Notes: generated from the sequence alone by a model not told the origin. A DNA stretch of 64,000 nucleotides from Chitinophaga sp. CB10 (GCA_001870995.2 MLAV02000006.1:248001-312000), one strand, 5' to 3'; shown: positions 52,367-61,875, counted from the first letter of the stretch. Numbers and translations are program-made.

Positions 52367-52438
52367 CAGGCGGTATGCCATGGCCAAAAGGGTGGCGCTA
52401 TGCGGCGTTTGCCCCGTAAACGCCCGGCACAAGGCCGC

Positions 52439-53437
52439 TTAATGCCTGATCTCTTTTCGCATGAAGAGGTAATAGGTTAGCGCGAAAAATACCAGCGTGG
52501 CGGCGATGAGCCCTGTTACCTGCGGCCATACGATCATCAGGCTGTTGCCGAACGACAATGGCGCGGGGATGGCGCCCGCCATTTGCTCCATGCTCAAAGG
52601 CCCGAGGCTGCGGATGCTGGGCATCAGCAGGGTGGTGGCAGCATCGGTGTAGAGCTGACTGGGCGCCACCCGCAGCAGGGAGAGGATCAGGTTATTGAAA
52701 GCGTTTACCTGCGCGGGGTCCAGGTAGGCGGGGTCCGGCAGGATGGCTGCCATCAACATGTTGACGATCAGCTGGTAAAACACCGTGAAGAATAACCAGA
52801 TGCCGATGGCGGTGAGCGCAGAGGTGGCCGCGTGGCGGAACCTAACGGAAAGGCATATGGCAAGGCTTAGCCAGAAGCCTACGTACACCACGCTGATGAC
52901 CACGAAAGCCAGGATACGCAAGAGTTCCGCGGCTTCCATGGAGACGCCGGTAATGAGCAGCCCGCCGCCGATCATGAGCAGTACGAGGCTCAGGAACATG
53001 GTGCTGACAACCAGCAGCGCCGCATAAAATTTCGCCAGCAGGATGTTATCCCGGTACACCGGCTGTGCGAGCAACCGCATGAGTGTGCCGCTGTTCTGCT
53101 CCGAATTGATGGCGTCAAAACCCAGCGCTATGCCGAGCAGGGGCCCGAGGAAGCTGATGAAAATATGAAAGGCGGGCATACCGTTGCCGGCGGTGGTGAG
53201 CAATTTCAGATAGACGTACACGTGGTCCGGATCGTTGATCTCCGTCACTACCTTGCGGATGTTGGACAGGGAGATGTACATCGATCCGATGAAGGTGAGT
53301 ACGATCAGCAGCAACATGGTGATGAAGCGCCAGCTGCGGATATGATCGCCTACTTCCTTGCGCACCATGGTGCGGAACGGCGTGGGCGACTCCGGCGCGG
53401 AAAATAATTTATCGATGAATACAGGCATACTCGGCAT
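52439..53437 (-). CDS. ABC-2-type transporter permease
   Basis: A 332-residue protein with a short cytoplasmic N-terminus (TPFRTMVRKEVGDHIRSWRF) and six membrane segments, the NatB/YtrC-like ABC-2 layout (GNGMPAFHIFISFLGPLLGI, FDAINSEQNSGTLMRLLAQP, YVGFWLSLAICLSVRF). The SEQNSGTLMRLLAQPV stretch is typical of ABC-2 permeases that pair with a separate ATPase. Its ATG overlaps the stop of the ATPase gene by one base (TGATG), so they are co-translated. Confidence 0.9.
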   Translation of the reverse strand: MPSMPVFIDKLFSAPESPTPFRTMVRKEVGDHIRSWRFITMLLLIVLTFIGSMYISLSNIRKVVTEINDPDHVYVYLKLLTTAGNGMPAFHIFISFLGPLLGIALGFDAINSEQNSGTLMRLLAQPVYRDNILLAKFYAALLVVSTMFLSLVLLMIGGGLLITGVSMEAAELLRILAFVVISVVYVGFWLSLAICLSVRFRHAATSALTAIGIWLFFTVFYQLIVNMLMAAILPDPAYLDPAQVNAFNNLILSLLRVAPSQLYTDAATTLLMPSIRSLGPLSMEQMAGAIPAPLSFGNSLMIVWPQVTGLIAATLVFFALTYYLFMRKEIRH

Positions 53438-54399
53438 CAGGCACTAACTTTTTTAGGATTGTTTTCAAAAAATCGCTGGTAGATTTCATCCAGTCCGTAT
53501 TCTTTCCGTTGTACTCCGGTTACGTTCAAACCCTGGCGGACAAAGAATCGCACGAGGTCCGGCGTAATGTCCGAACTACAGGAAATATCCATCGTATGGC
53601 CACTGGCCTGCACCCCGATTACGCCGGGGATGGCCTGTACGGCCGCTTTCAGCCCGTCGCCGGCTGGCAATGCCTCTCTAACGGTAACGGCTACTTCGAA
53701 AGATTCCTTACCAAACAGTTCCCCGGAAAGGGTATTGATATCCCCCTGTACCAGCAGCTTTCCTTCCACGAAGATGCCTACGCGGTCGCATATCTGCTGC
53801 ACGTGGTGCAGGTGGTGGGACGACAGCAGCACCGTTAACCCCTGCTGCCGGCTGAGGCGATGGATGAGTTCCAGGAAGTCGCGGATACCGCTGGGGTCAA
53901 TGCCCAGGGTAGGCTCGTCGAGGATCATCACTTCCGGCTCGCGGATCAGGAGGTCCGCCAGCCCCAGTCGCTGTTTCATACCGCGGGAGTAGGCGGAGGT
54001 TTTTTTATGCAGCGCGTCGCTGAGGCCAACCATTTCCATGGTTTGATGGGCGCGGGCTTCGATTTCTTTTTCGCCGATGCCGTTGAGGCGGCCTATATAC
54101 TGGAGGTTTTCCAGGGCCGTCAGGTTATCGTAAAAGCCGGCATTGTCCGGCATGTAGCCCACCTTGCGTTTCACGGCAATTGGGTTGCGGGTGGCGTTGA
54201 TGCCGCAGACGGTAGCCTGGCCGGCGTTCGGATCGGAGAGGCCCAGCATCATCAGGATGGTGGTGGTTTTACCGGCCCCGTTAGGCCCTAATAGTCCAAA
54301 TATTTCCCCTTTGTTGATGCTGAGATGGAGGTTGTCCACCGCCTTTACCTTACCGTAATATTTGGTCAACCCTTCCAGCTGAATGATGGGATTTTCCAT
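53437..54399 (-). CDS. ABC transporter ATP-binding protein
   Basis: A 320-residue ATPase with Walker A GPNGAGKTT, Q-loop region VGYMPDNAGFYDNLTALENL, signature YSRGMKQRLGLADLLI, Walker B VMILDEPTLGIDPSG and switch histidine in VLLSSHHLHHV. The signature is the less common SRGM, as in many DrrA/CcmA-like exporters. It carries a C-terminal DUF4162-like extension of about 90 residues, usual in this group. It is the second gene of a three-gene operon with the NEW3 protein and the permease. Confidence 0.94.
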   Translation of the reverse strand: MENPIIQLEGLTKYYGKVKAVDNLHLSINKGEIFGLLGPNGAGKTTTILMMLGLSDPNAGQATVCGINATRNPIAVKRKVGYMPDNAGFYDNLTALENLQYIGRLNGIGEKEIEARAHQTMEMVGLSDALHKKTSAYSRGMKQRLGLADLLIREPEVMILDEPTLGIDPSGIRDFLELIHRLSRQQGLTVLLSSHHLHHVQQICDRVGIFVEGKLLVQGDINTLSGELFGKESFEVAVTVREALPAGDGLKAAVQAIPGVIGVQASGHTMDISCSSDITPDLVRFFVRQGLNVTGVQRKEYGLDEIYQRFFENNPKKVSA

Positions 54400-54404
54400 A
54401 ACGC

Positions 54405-55226
54405 TTATCTCCTTCCATATTTACGAATCAGGTAATAGATGATGCCCAGCGATAATAAAATAACCAGGATACCTATCCAGCCGGAGAGCAGGGAGGTTTT
54501 TACGGTCATACGGAAGGTAGCGGTGCTGGTAGCATCGTTATTTCTTGCGGTGAAGTTGGTCACGTAATCGCCCGCCACGGTTTTATCCGGCACGGAGAGG
54601 GTGGCGGTAATATCCTGGGATTGGCCGGCATCCAGGCGTTCAATGCGGGAAGGCTCAAAGGTACCGCTCCATCCAACGGGGGCCTGTGTTTGCAATTCGA
54701 TGCCGTTCAGCGGGAGGGTGCCGGTATTGCGAACGGTTAAGGTAATTTGTTTTTTCCTGCCTTCGGTCACATCATCGCTGAGGCGGCCGGAAGGGGTGGT
54801 CAGTTCCAGCGCGTAGCTGCCTTTTACCACGGCCTGCAGGTCGGCGCGGAGCGTGTCGTTATACGATACGGCCGTTACGGGGATGGTGTATTTACCAGGC
54901 TTGGTTTGCGGGCCGGTACTGATTTCGATGGAGAGGTCCATGGTGCGGCCGGAGTCCATCCGGATGCCGGCTACCTGGCTGCCTTCCGCGCGGAAGAGGG
55001 CATTCCAGCCTTCCGGCAGCTGGGCATGCAGTTCGTAAATTTTCGTTTGGCCGCTGGCGTTGTTAAGCGTGGCGTTGTAGCGGAACGGCTCTTTGGTGGT
55101 AGATTCCAGGTTGATGAGGCGCACGGTCAGGGCTGATTTCCCTTTCTGCGCAAAGGATGGCGTTGCAATGGCGAATAACAGTAATGCAAGCATGCAATTC
55201 CTAAAGGAGTAAAAATACGCTGACAT
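54405..55226 (-). CDS. Membrane-anchored NEW3-domain protein of an ABC exporter operon
   Basis: A 273-residue protein with a signal peptide ending near SFAQ, two immunoglobulin-like units with the NEW3 pattern (PEGWNALFRAEGSQVAGIRM with STGPQTKPGKYTIPVTAV, then APVGWSGTFEPSRIERLDAG with VAGDYVTNFTARN), and one C-terminal membrane helix (GWIGILVILLSLGIIYYLIR). NEW3 proteins found beside an ABC-2 pair are thought to help exporters, but the role is not known. It ends 5 bases before the ATPase gene. The ATG at 55226 is weakly supported; 55193 is an alternative. Confidence 0.88.
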   Translation of the reverse strand: MSAYFYSFRNCMLALLLFAIATPSFAQKGKSALTVRLINLESTTKEPFRYNATLNNASGQTKIYELHAQLPEGWNALFRAEGSQVAGIRMDSGRTMDLSIEISTGPQTKPGKYTIPVTAVSYNDTLRADLQAVVKGSYALELTTPSGRLSDDVTEGRKKQITLTVRNTGTLPLNGIELQTQAPVGWSGTFEPSRIERLDAGQSQDITATLSVPDKTVAGDYVTNFTARNNDATSTATFRMTVKTSLLSGWIGILVILLSLGIIYYLIRKYGRR

Positions 55227-55350
55227 AGCAGTAATAATGATGATTGATTAAGCTGTGATGGTTTAAATAATCGATTAATACATATCAGGCATAGCATTCC
55301 CGCTGAAATACGGCGTAGTATTTCAAAAGGTCCGTACCGCGGCGTGGACG

Positions 55351-55488
55351 CTAATTCAATAATGGCTGTGTGGACGGGGGAGGTTGATAGCTGCCGGTGG
55401 CCTGCGTTGGCCGGTAATTGTTGGTGGTTGGTAAGGGGAGTGCCTGCCCCGTTTCTTCTCTTGCGCTAAGGTTTAAAAAGTTTGTCAT
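55351..55488 (-). CDS. Possible small proline-rich peptide
   Basis: A 45-codon frame (MTNFLNLSAREETGQALPLP then TTNNYRPTQATGSYQPPPST) in the same direction as, and 125 bases before, the NEW3 gene. The second half is rich in proline, threonine and glutamine. An ATG at 55509 would add seven residues. No relative is recognised and no good ribosome site is visible, so it may be noise. Confidence 0.25.
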   Translation of the reverse strand: MTNFLNLSAREETGQALPLPTTNNYRPTQATGSYQPPPSTQPLLN

Positions 55489-55660
55489 GCTAAATGAAAT
55501 TGATTCCATAAAAAACAATATCAAGTAGAAAATGTCATATCCGTGGATGTGCTGCTTAGGCAGGCTTACCGCCGGCAATGAAATCTGACAATTATTATGG
55601 CGAAAAGTTAAAGATACAAATGTTATAGTAATGTTAAAACAGCGGCGCTTCGGCAATGGC

Positions 55661-55687
55661 GGGAAGCCCTGCCAGCGGGCTTCTCCC
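55661..55687 (-). terminator. Hairpin after the GNAT gene
   Basis: Arms GAAGCCC and GGGCTTC with a seven-base loop, next to the stop of the minus-strand GNAT gene. No T-tract follows. Confidence 0.4.
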
Positions 55688-55689
55688 GG

Positions 55690-56211
55690 TTAGCCGATGG
55701 ATTTCTGCATCATAATATCCACCTGTACTTCATTTCCCAGGACGAATTTATGCTGGTCGAAGGCCACGAAACCGTTCTTTTCGTAGAAGCGGATGGCCCT
55801 GGGATTTTCCTCCCAAACGCCCAGCCATACACGGGATTTCTGAAGTGAGCGGGCTACTTCCATGGCTTTTTCATACAGTAGTTGTCCTACCTTTTTGCCG
55901 TGGTAAGCCTGGCGTACGTAGATGCGTTCTATTTCGATGGTCTCCGGCGTTTTCAGCTCCGTTTGTGCGTTGCCGGTATTGAGCTTCAGGTAGCCGACGG
56001 GCGTATCGTTTTCCCAGGCCATGAAAAAGTGCGATTCTGGATTGCTGATTTCCGCAGCCACGGCGGGTTTGTTGAAATGCTGATCCAGGTACTGCTGCAT
56101 GTCCGCCTCGGAATTGCTGGCAGCAAAGGTTTCAAAAAACGTCTCGCGGCCCAGTTGGGCGAGGGTGGCGGCCTGGTCGATGGTTACTTTATGGATGGCG
56201 ATGTCTTGCAT
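55690..56211 (-). CDS. GNAT-family N-acetyltransferase
   Basis: A 173-residue GNAT protein. Visible parts are FFMAWENDTPVGYLKLNTGN, the acetyl-CoA site IERIYVRQAYHGKKVGQLLY, and WLGVWEENPRAIRFYEKNGFVAFDQHKF. The subgroup is close to spermidine/spermine and ribosomal-type acetyltransferases (PaiA/YvbK-like); the acceptor is unknown. Confidence 0.9.
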   Translation of the reverse strand: MQDIAIHKVTIDQAATLAQLGRETFFETFAASNSEADMQQYLDQHFNKPAVAAEISNPESHFFMAWENDTPVGYLKLNTGNAQTELKTPETIEIERIYVRQAYHGKKVGQLLYEKAMEVARSLQKSRVWLGVWEENPRAIRFYEKNGFVAFDQHKFVLGNEVQVDIMMQKSIG

Positions 56212-56251
56212 GGTGGTGCTGTTGGAAATGCGATAATACTAAATTTTGGAT

Positions 56252-56283
56252 AGAAAAAGCCGGTAGCTCCTGCCACCGGCTTT
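56252..56283 (-). terminator. Intrinsic terminator of the GH67/acetylesterase operon
   Basis: Minus strand: nine-base stem AAAGCCGGT/ACCGGCTTT followed by TTCTA. It lies 25 bases past the acetylesterase stop. Confidence 0.75.
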
Positions 56284-56308
56284 ATGTGAACGGGCTTGCT
56301 GTTGGATT

Positions 56309-58219
56309 TTATTTCACCGTTGCCTGGAATGGGGAGGCCGGTAATTTAGCGCTGTTGACCAGGTTAGGATTCACGGGGTTGTCGGACCAGGCATAGCGAA
56401 CGAATTTGGGAGCCGCCACCTGGTCGTTCCAGACCACCACTTTATCCCCTTCAATTTTCGCCGTGGCCCAGACGAACTTTTTATCCGCCCCGGCAATTTC
56501 GAAGGTTTCCGGCGCGTCGCCATCGGCGGTGCCGAGGCCATCGCCGGTAGCGGTGAAGTGCAGGGTTACCTTATTGCCACTGGCTTCGGCGGATTTATAC
56601 AGTGGTCCGGAAGCGAGGATGTTTTCGTGGTAGGCCAGTTTCCTTGCGAGGAGGGCCAGCCGTTCGCCTACCGCCTTTTTATTGTCCGGGTGGATATCGT
56701 TCCACTCGCCCAGGTCGATGGCGACGGCCATGGCCGTATTGGGCTCCGCCAGCGTTTGCAGCTGCGCTTCCCGCAGGGCGGCCCAGTTACTTTCCGATGG
56801 GAGGTAGTTATAATCCATGAAGCCGGGGAGTTGCACAAAGAGGAAGGGCAGCGCAGGCTGCTGCCACTTGGCCCGCCAGTCGCGTATCAGGGCCGTCATC
56901 AATTTCGTATAGGCGTTCGGGTGAAAAGTATCCGCTTCGCCCTGGTACCAGCAGATGCCTTTGATGGCGTAATTGATTTCCGGCGCTACCATGGCGTTGT
57001 ACAGGGCGGAAGGCTGCATGATGGCCTGTAGCGGGGGCTTGGGCGCATCCGGGGACGGCGGCGGGAAGACGGCGCCCACCTGGTATTGCCAGTAGCCTTT
57101 CAGGTCGATGGTATCATTGCCGGCGAAAATGTAATATGGTTTGTCCGGCACAAAGCCGCCTTTGCCGCTGAAGTTGGACACGCGGATCACAAAGCGGTTG
57201 CGGCCCGCTTTCAGCACGTTCGCCGGTACGGGGTAACGGCGTTGCGGGTATTGGTAGGTGGTGTTGCCGATCCTTGCGCCGTTGATGTAGAGTTCATCCG
57301 CATCGGTAATGCGCCCGAGGAAGACTTTCGCGGCTTTGCCGGCCATGCTTTCCGGGATGACGATATCCCTGAAATACCACACCACGCCGTCGAGGTTGCG
57401 CAGGCCCTGATCCTCCCAGTAGCCGGGGATGTTGATGGTACGGGCTTTTTTAGGCTGGTAGTCAGGGCTGAACCATTTCAGCGGGCCCGTCATGCCTGCA
57501 TCCGCGGGCTGGGGTGCGGGGGGCGCTGGTTTTACCCTTTTACTGCTGTCCTTATTATTGGCGATGGCTGATTGCCGTTCCGGGAAGCCGGCGAGTCCTT
57601 CCGCGCTGGTCCAGGCATCCGCGGGGGTACCGCCAACGCTGGCGTTAATGATGCCGATAGGAATTTTATACTGCGCATGCAGTTGTTTGGCGAAGAAGTA
57701 GGCCACGGCGGAGAATTGACGGATATCGTTTGTAGTGGCGGGCTTCCAGGAACCTCCGGGGAGGTCTGTTTGCGGGCCGTAGAGGTCTGCGCCCATGGGC
57801 ACGAGGAACTGGCGTATCTCCGGAAGGTGGGCGTTCGCAATTTCGTCCGCATAGGTCACATCATGCACATTCAGCTGATGCACCATGTTGGACTGTCCGC
57901 TGCAAAACCATACATCGCCAAACAGGACATCCCGCAGGCTGATATGGTTACTGGCGGAGATGTCGATATTATAAGGCCCTCCGGCGGGAGTAGCCGGCAG
58001 TTGCTGCTGCCAGCGGCCCTGGGCGTCCGCTTTGGCGCGGTATGTTTTGCCTTTGAACCGGATGCTGATCTTTTCGTTGGCGGCGGCAGTGCCCCATAAT
58101 TTCACGGGTTGGTCCCGCTGGAGGATCATACTGTCCTGCAGCAAACGGGGGAGTTTCACCTGTGCGGATAGCGCGCCGGCGAGGAAGAGGAAAGAAGGTA
58201 TTACAATGAGTTTTTTCAT
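56309..58219 (-). CDS. Sialate O-acetylesterase-type SGNH hydrolase
   Basis: A 636-residue protein with a signal peptide (MKKLIVIPSFLFLAGALSAQ). The SASA-type SGNH nucleophile is in WFCSGQSNMVHQL, the oxyanion asparagine region in NASVGGTPADAWTS, and the Asp-x-x-His block in IDLGEWNDIHPDNKKAVGER. An insertion of about 150 residues (from near 255) is a GH2-like sugar-binding jelly roll (LRNLDGVVWYFRDIVIPESM). Such enzymes remove O-acetyl groups from xylan or sialic acids; the adjacent GH67 gene favours acetyl-xylan side chains. It starts 19 bases after the GH67 stop, so it is the second gene of the operon. Confidence 0.9.
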   Translation of the reverse strand: MKKLIVIPSFLFLAGALSAQVKLPRLLQDSMILQRDQPVKLWGTAAANEKISIRFKGKTYRAKADAQGRWQQQLPATPAGGPYNIDISASNHISLRDVLFGDVWFCSGQSNMVHQLNVHDVTYADEIANAHLPEIRQFLVPMGADLYGPQTDLPGGSWKPATTNDIRQFSAVAYFFAKQLHAQYKIPIGIINASVGGTPADAWTSAEGLAGFPERQSAIANNKDSSKRVKPAPPAPQPADAGMTGPLKWFSPDYQPKKARTINIPGYWEDQGLRNLDGVVWYFRDIVIPESMAGKAAKVFLGRITDADELYINGARIGNTTYQYPQRRYPVPANVLKAGRNRFVIRVSNFSGKGGFVPDKPYYIFAGNDTIDLKGYWQYQVGAVFPPPSPDAPKPPLQAIMQPSALYNAMVAPEINYAIKGICWYQGEADTFHPNAYTKLMTALIRDWRAKWQQPALPFLFVQLPGFMDYNYLPSESNWAALREAQLQTLAEPNTAMAVAIDLGEWNDIHPDNKKAVGERLALLARKLAYHENILASGPLYKSAEASGNKVTLHFTATGDGLGTADGDAPETFEIAGADKKFVWATAKIEGDKVVVWNDQVAAPKFVRYAWSDNPVNPNLVNSAKLPASPFQATVK

Positions 58220-58238
58220 GGTAAGAATTTAATTGGTC

Positions 58239-60374
58239 TTAAATGCCCGGCGCGTAAGGGAAGCGGAGGCTTTTGTAATATTCCAGCGTGGCTGCGGGCC
58301 GTTCATAGCCGGCAGGGATAGGCAGGCGGCTGAATGTCTGGAAATACAGCAGGCAGGCGTTGCGCCACCAGATGGCTTCCTTGTGCTGGATGCCCAGGAG
58401 CATGGCTACTTCGCGGAAGCGCTGCTGATCGACGTAGGGTTGCAATTTATTCCAGGTCTGTTGCATGGCGGCGGTGCGGGCAGCGCCGGTATAGTACTGG
58501 TAGCAGAGTTCATCCCAGAGGGTACGGCCGCTGCGCATGCGGTACTGCCAGGGCGCATGGTGGAACCAGAGGAGGTACGCGTCCGGGCAGGCGCGGAGGT
58601 CTTCCCACTGCTCCCGGGCCTTAGGCAGGTATTGGGCGAGGGCGTTGCTGCCGGTGGCGGTGCGGTCAAAGCCGATGCCGACGGAATCCGCCTTGTGGTA
58701 GTACACGGGGTTCCATTCCGGGCGGGCCTGGTTATCGACCCAGGGCGCGGGGCCGTAATGGTGGCCGGTGCCCATGATATGGTGCAGGCCCAGCGGGTTG
58801 GTGGATTGCACGTATATCTCCCGGCTGCGCAGCATCATGGCTGCGGCGGTATCCACAAAATGCGCATCGTTGGTGAAGGTCATGCGCAGCCATTCGTTGG
58901 CGATAGCGGCGCTGCTGAGGGAGTGGTCCCATGCGAGGCGGCCGAGCGCGTACCAGTTGGCCTGCGCAAAGGGATGGCCGCACCAGTTGATATCGTTGCC
59001 GATGTTGGCTACGCCGGCCATGCCGGTGAGGGTATCATGACTGCGCGTGCCATCGATCACCTGCGCCACCGTATAGCCGTTACCGGTATTGCTTTCCAAT
59101 ACTTCCTTATATAACGGCGCCAGGTACACGAGGTTGGTGGCCTGGCCCAGGTATTCCTGCGTGACCTGGAATTCCATCATCAGCGGGGTGTGGGGCATAG
59201 CGCCAAACAGCGGGTGGAAGGGCTCCCGCGGCATGAAGTCGATAGCGCCGTTCTTCACCTGCAGCATTACATTTTTGCGGAAGCGGCCATCCAGCGGGGT
59301 GAATTCATCGTAGGCCTGGGTATGGCGGTCCAGCGGGTTGGTATGGCTGTAAACGAAAGCCCGCCAGATAACGATGCCGTTAAAGGGCGCTACCGCGTCC
59401 GCCAGCATGTTGGCGCCATCCGCATGGGTGCGGTGGTAGTCCTGCGGGCCGGGCTGGCCTTCGCTGTTGGCCTTTACGAGGAAGCCGCCGAAGTCTGGAA
59501 TGTATTGATAGATCTCTTTTACTTTTTGCTGCCACCATTGTTGCACGCCGGGGTCCAGCGGATCGGCGGTTTTGAGTCCGCCTATTTCCAGCGGGGCGCT
59601 GAAGCGCGCGGTGAGGTACACGCGTATGCCATAGGGGCGGAATACATCCGCGAGCGCTTTCACTTTTTCCAGGTAGGGCGCGGTGAGCATGGTGGCGTTG
59701 GCGTTTACGTTGGTGAGGACGGCGCCGTTGATGCCGATGCTGGCGTTGGCCCTGGCGTAGTCGATATACCGCGGATCGATATAATCCGGGAGGGTGTGCC
59801 AGTTCCAGATGGAGAAGCCGGCATAGCCCCGTTCTACGGTGCGGTTCAGGTTATCCCAGTGGTTGAGCATGCGCAGGCGGATGCGCGGCGCTGATACGAT
59901 GTGGAGGGATGCGATGGGTTGCTCCGTTTGCAGGAGGCGCAACAGGTGGAAGGCGCCGTATAGCACGCCGATGTCCGTATTGGCGGCGATGACGGTGCAG
60001 GGTTGCCCGTTGATGTTTTGCGTGGAGAGGACGAATCCTTCGTTGCCGGCTTTTGCCAGTCCGGCAGTGATGGCGGCGTTGCGGAGCAGCGGCTGCTGTT
60101 GGGGCGTGCCGGCAATGAGCGCGCCGGCGCGGGGCGCGGCGGTCAGCGGGATGTTGGCGCCCAGCAAGCCTGACAAGCCTTGCTGCAGTTCCTGCCGCAC
60201 GATATCCATCGTGGGGGAGTTGCCCGGCGCTACGATGGCGTGCAGGCGTTGCTGATAGGACTGCAGGAGGGCTTTGTTGCTTACCTTTTTGTACCGGAGC
60301 CAGAGGTCGTACCCGTTTTCGGCGAAGGCGGTCAGGCAGGGTAATAGCAAGAGTAAAAACGTGAGTTTTCTCAT
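58239..60374 (-). CDS. agu67: GH67 alpha-glucuronidase
   Basis: About 711 residues from the ATG at 60374, which opens a signal peptide (MRKLTFLLLLLPCLTAFA); a longer frame to 60431 adds 19 unsupported residues. GH67 landmarks: LNHWDNLNRTVERGYAGFSI, the acid region GGFLVKANSEGQPGPQDYHR (catalytic glutamate), VKNGAIDFMPREP (catalytic aspartate), and MMEFQVTQEYLGQ (catalytic glutamate). The C-terminal domain includes GLHHIMGTGHHYGPAPW. The enzyme removes 4-O-methylglucuronic acid from the non-reducing end of xylooligosaccharides. A LacI-type operator lies upstream. Confidence 0.95.
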   Translation of the reverse strand: MRKLTFLLLLLPCLTAFAENGYDLWLRYKKVSNKALLQSYQQRLHAIVAPGNSPTMDIVRQELQQGLSGLLGANIPLTAAPRAGALIAGTPQQQPLLRNAAITAGLAKAGNEGFVLSTQNINGQPCTVIAANTDIGVLYGAFHLLRLLQTEQPIASLHIVSAPRIRLRMLNHWDNLNRTVERGYAGFSIWNWHTLPDYIDPRYIDYARANASIGINGAVLTNVNANATMLTAPYLEKVKALADVFRPYGIRVYLTARFSAPLEIGGLKTADPLDPGVQQWWQQKVKEIYQYIPDFGGFLVKANSEGQPGPQDYHRTHADGANMLADAVAPFNGIVIWRAFVYSHTNPLDRHTQAYDEFTPLDGRFRKNVMLQVKNGAIDFMPREPFHPLFGAMPHTPLMMEFQVTQEYLGQATNLVYLAPLYKEVLESNTGNGYTVAQVIDGTRSHDTLTGMAGVANIGNDINWCGHPFAQANWYALGRLAWDHSLSSAAIANEWLRMTFTNDAHFVDTAAAMMLRSREIYVQSTNPLGLHHIMGTGHHYGPAPWVDNQARPEWNPVYYHKADSVGIGFDRTATGSNALAQYLPKAREQWEDLRACPDAYLLWFHHAPWQYRMRSGRTLWDELCYQYYTGAARTAAMQQTWNKLQPYVDQQRFREVAMLLGIQHKEAIWWRNACLLYFQTFSRLPIPAGYERPAATLEYYKSLRFPYAPGI

Positions 60375-60485
60375 TTGAAATAGATTTTCTCTTCCCGCGT
60401 GAGGCGTCAAGGAGCCGGTCCTTTGCAGCACTGCGGGAATACAGCCTGGCGCTGTGGTTCATAACGTGATATAATCGACTAATTT

Positions 60486-60501
60486 ACGCAATCGGTTGCG
60501 T
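60486..60501. promoter_or_regulatory. LacI-type operator upstream of agu67
   Basis: Perfect palindrome ACGCAA-tcgg-TTGCGT, about 112 bases before the agu67 ATG. It also lies just downstream of the LacI gene's stop at 60536. It resembles the operators of Bacteroidota LacI regulators. Confidence 0.65.
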
Positions 60502-60535
60502 TTATTTTAAAAAATTTTTACGGTTGGAGGAGTTT

Positions 60536-61582
60536 TCAGGAAGCGCCCCGTTTCAGCGAAGAGGCGCGGATAATAAGGTCCGCCCTTAGCGTAATGGCAT
60601 TGGTATCATACAACGCGCTGGTGCCTTTCAGGTGATTGATCAGGTGGGAAACAGCAGTATGGCCGACGGCTTCGCCGGAGTAGTTCATAGTGGTGAGGTT
60701 GGGTGCGATCACTTTGCTGATGGGATCATTGTTGAACCCCGCGAAGGCAATATCTTCCGGAATCCGCAGCCCGGCGGCCTGCAGGGCGAGCATGCAATAC
60801 ACGGCGGCGGTATCATTGGCGGAGAATACGGCATCCGGCCGTTGCGCCGGCGGCAGTTCCAGGATGTAGCGGGCGGCTTCCGCGCCGGCTTGTTCGGAGA
60901 GGTTGCTGACCAGGTGCAGGGATGCGGAGAAAGGCAGCCGGTGCTCTTTCAGTGCTTTTTTATAACCCCTGAACCGCTCCGCATAGACATTCCGCAGCAG
61001 GTTGCCGCCCAGGTGCAGGATGCGTTTGCAGCCCTGCGCGATGAGGTGTTGGGTGATCTGGTAAGCAGCGTCGTAATTATCGATACCTACGGCGGTGCTT
61101 TCCGCGTGAGGATGCACCCGGTCGAAAAACACGACGGGGATTTTCCTTTTGAAGAAAGGTTCCAGGTGCGCGATATCTGTTGCGTTTGCAGAAAGGGAGA
61201 TGAGGAGGCCGTCCACTCTTTTGTTGTACATGGTCAGCACATTGCGCTTTTCCTTTTCTACCTCTTCGAGGGATTGGGCAATGATCAGATTGTAGCCGTG
61301 GGCGTTGGCGGCATTTTCCATACCGGCCAGCGCAGAGGACATGAAATGACTGTTGAGCCGTGGTACGAGTACCCCGAGCGTATGCGTTTGCCGGCTACGC
61401 AGGCTGCTGGCAAACGTATTGGACTGATAGCCGAGCAGGTTGGCTGCGTCGGATATCTTCTTGCGGGTCTGCTTGCTGATCATGGGATTGTTTTTAAGCC
61501 CCCGGCTTACCGTAGCAGCAGATATGTTCAGGTACTTCGCAATGTCATAAATCGTTACTTCCCGGTCTTCCTGCATAATCAT
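60536..61582 (-). CDS. LacI-family transcriptional repressor
   Basis: A 348-residue protein. The HTH is EVTIYDIAKYLNISAATVSRGLKNNPMISKQT, with the hinge FASSLRSRQTHTLGVLVPRL. Residues 65-340 are a periplasmic-binding fold: YNLIIAQSLEEVEKEKRN, KRIPVVFFDR-type loop (KIPVVFFDRVHPHAES), and VFSANDTAAVYCMLALQAAG. It probably senses a xylan- or pectin-derived sugar and represses the flanking genes. Two ATGs (61582 and 61576) are possible; the second drops MI. Operators lie on both sides of the gene. Confidence 0.92.
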   Translation of the reverse strand: MIMQEDREVTIYDIAKYLNISAATVSRGLKNNPMISKQTRKKISDAANLLGYQSNTFASSLRSRQTHTLGVLVPRLNSHFMSSALAGMENAANAHGYNLIIAQSLEEVEKEKRNVLTMYNKRVDGLLISLSANATDIAHLEPFFKRKIPVVFFDRVHPHAESTAVGIDNYDAAYQITQHLIAQGCKRILHLGGNLLRNVYAERFRGYKKALKEHRLPFSASLHLVSNLSEQAGAEAARYILELPPAQRPDAVFSANDTAAVYCMLALQAAGLRIPEDIAFAGFNNDPISKVIAPNLTTMNYSGEAVGHTAVSHLINHLKGTSALYDTNAITLRADLIIRASSLKRGAS

Positions 61583-61626
61583 TCAGCTTGTGGATCAAAG
61601 AAAATTAAAATTTTCTGAAATAAAAA

Positions 61627-61642
61627 ATGCAATCGGTTACGT
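61627..61642. promoter_or_regulatory. Second LacI-type operator between lacI and the lyase gene
   Basis: ATGCAATCGGTTACGT matches the operator at 60486 in 14 of 16 positions and lies 45 bases before the LacI start and about 230 bases before the lyase start. It could give autorepression and control of the divergent lyase gene. Confidence 0.6.
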
Positions 61643-61875
61643 TTGGATCAGCAGGATGGTGCAGGACAGTAAATTTCGAACACCGTACTATATTAAACTA
61701 TCAATCATCATCACCGGCTATTTATAACCACTCTTAAACCGATATTTTCCTGAGCCTATAGGAAGAGAGCAATACCCTATAGTTAATACCGGCGGCATCC
61801 CGGTACCGCATTTCACGTGATAGTATAGTTATCTGCATCGTTAGTAATTATTTGAAAAACTTTATTGTAAATTCC

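Larger units (their letters stand above)
55227..55689 (-). other. Upstream region of the NEW3-ABC operon
   Basis: A 463-base gap. It holds one doubtful small frame (listed separately) and the hairpin near 55661. The region between 55509 and 55640 is AT-rich and could hold the operon promoter, but no exact TAnnTTTG on the minus strand was found near the start. Confidence 0.45.

Noticed and set aside
55351..55656. Full 101-codon minus-strand frame upstream of the NEW3 gene
   Set aside because: Only its last 45 codons look peptide-like; the rest is AT-rich non-coding sequence.
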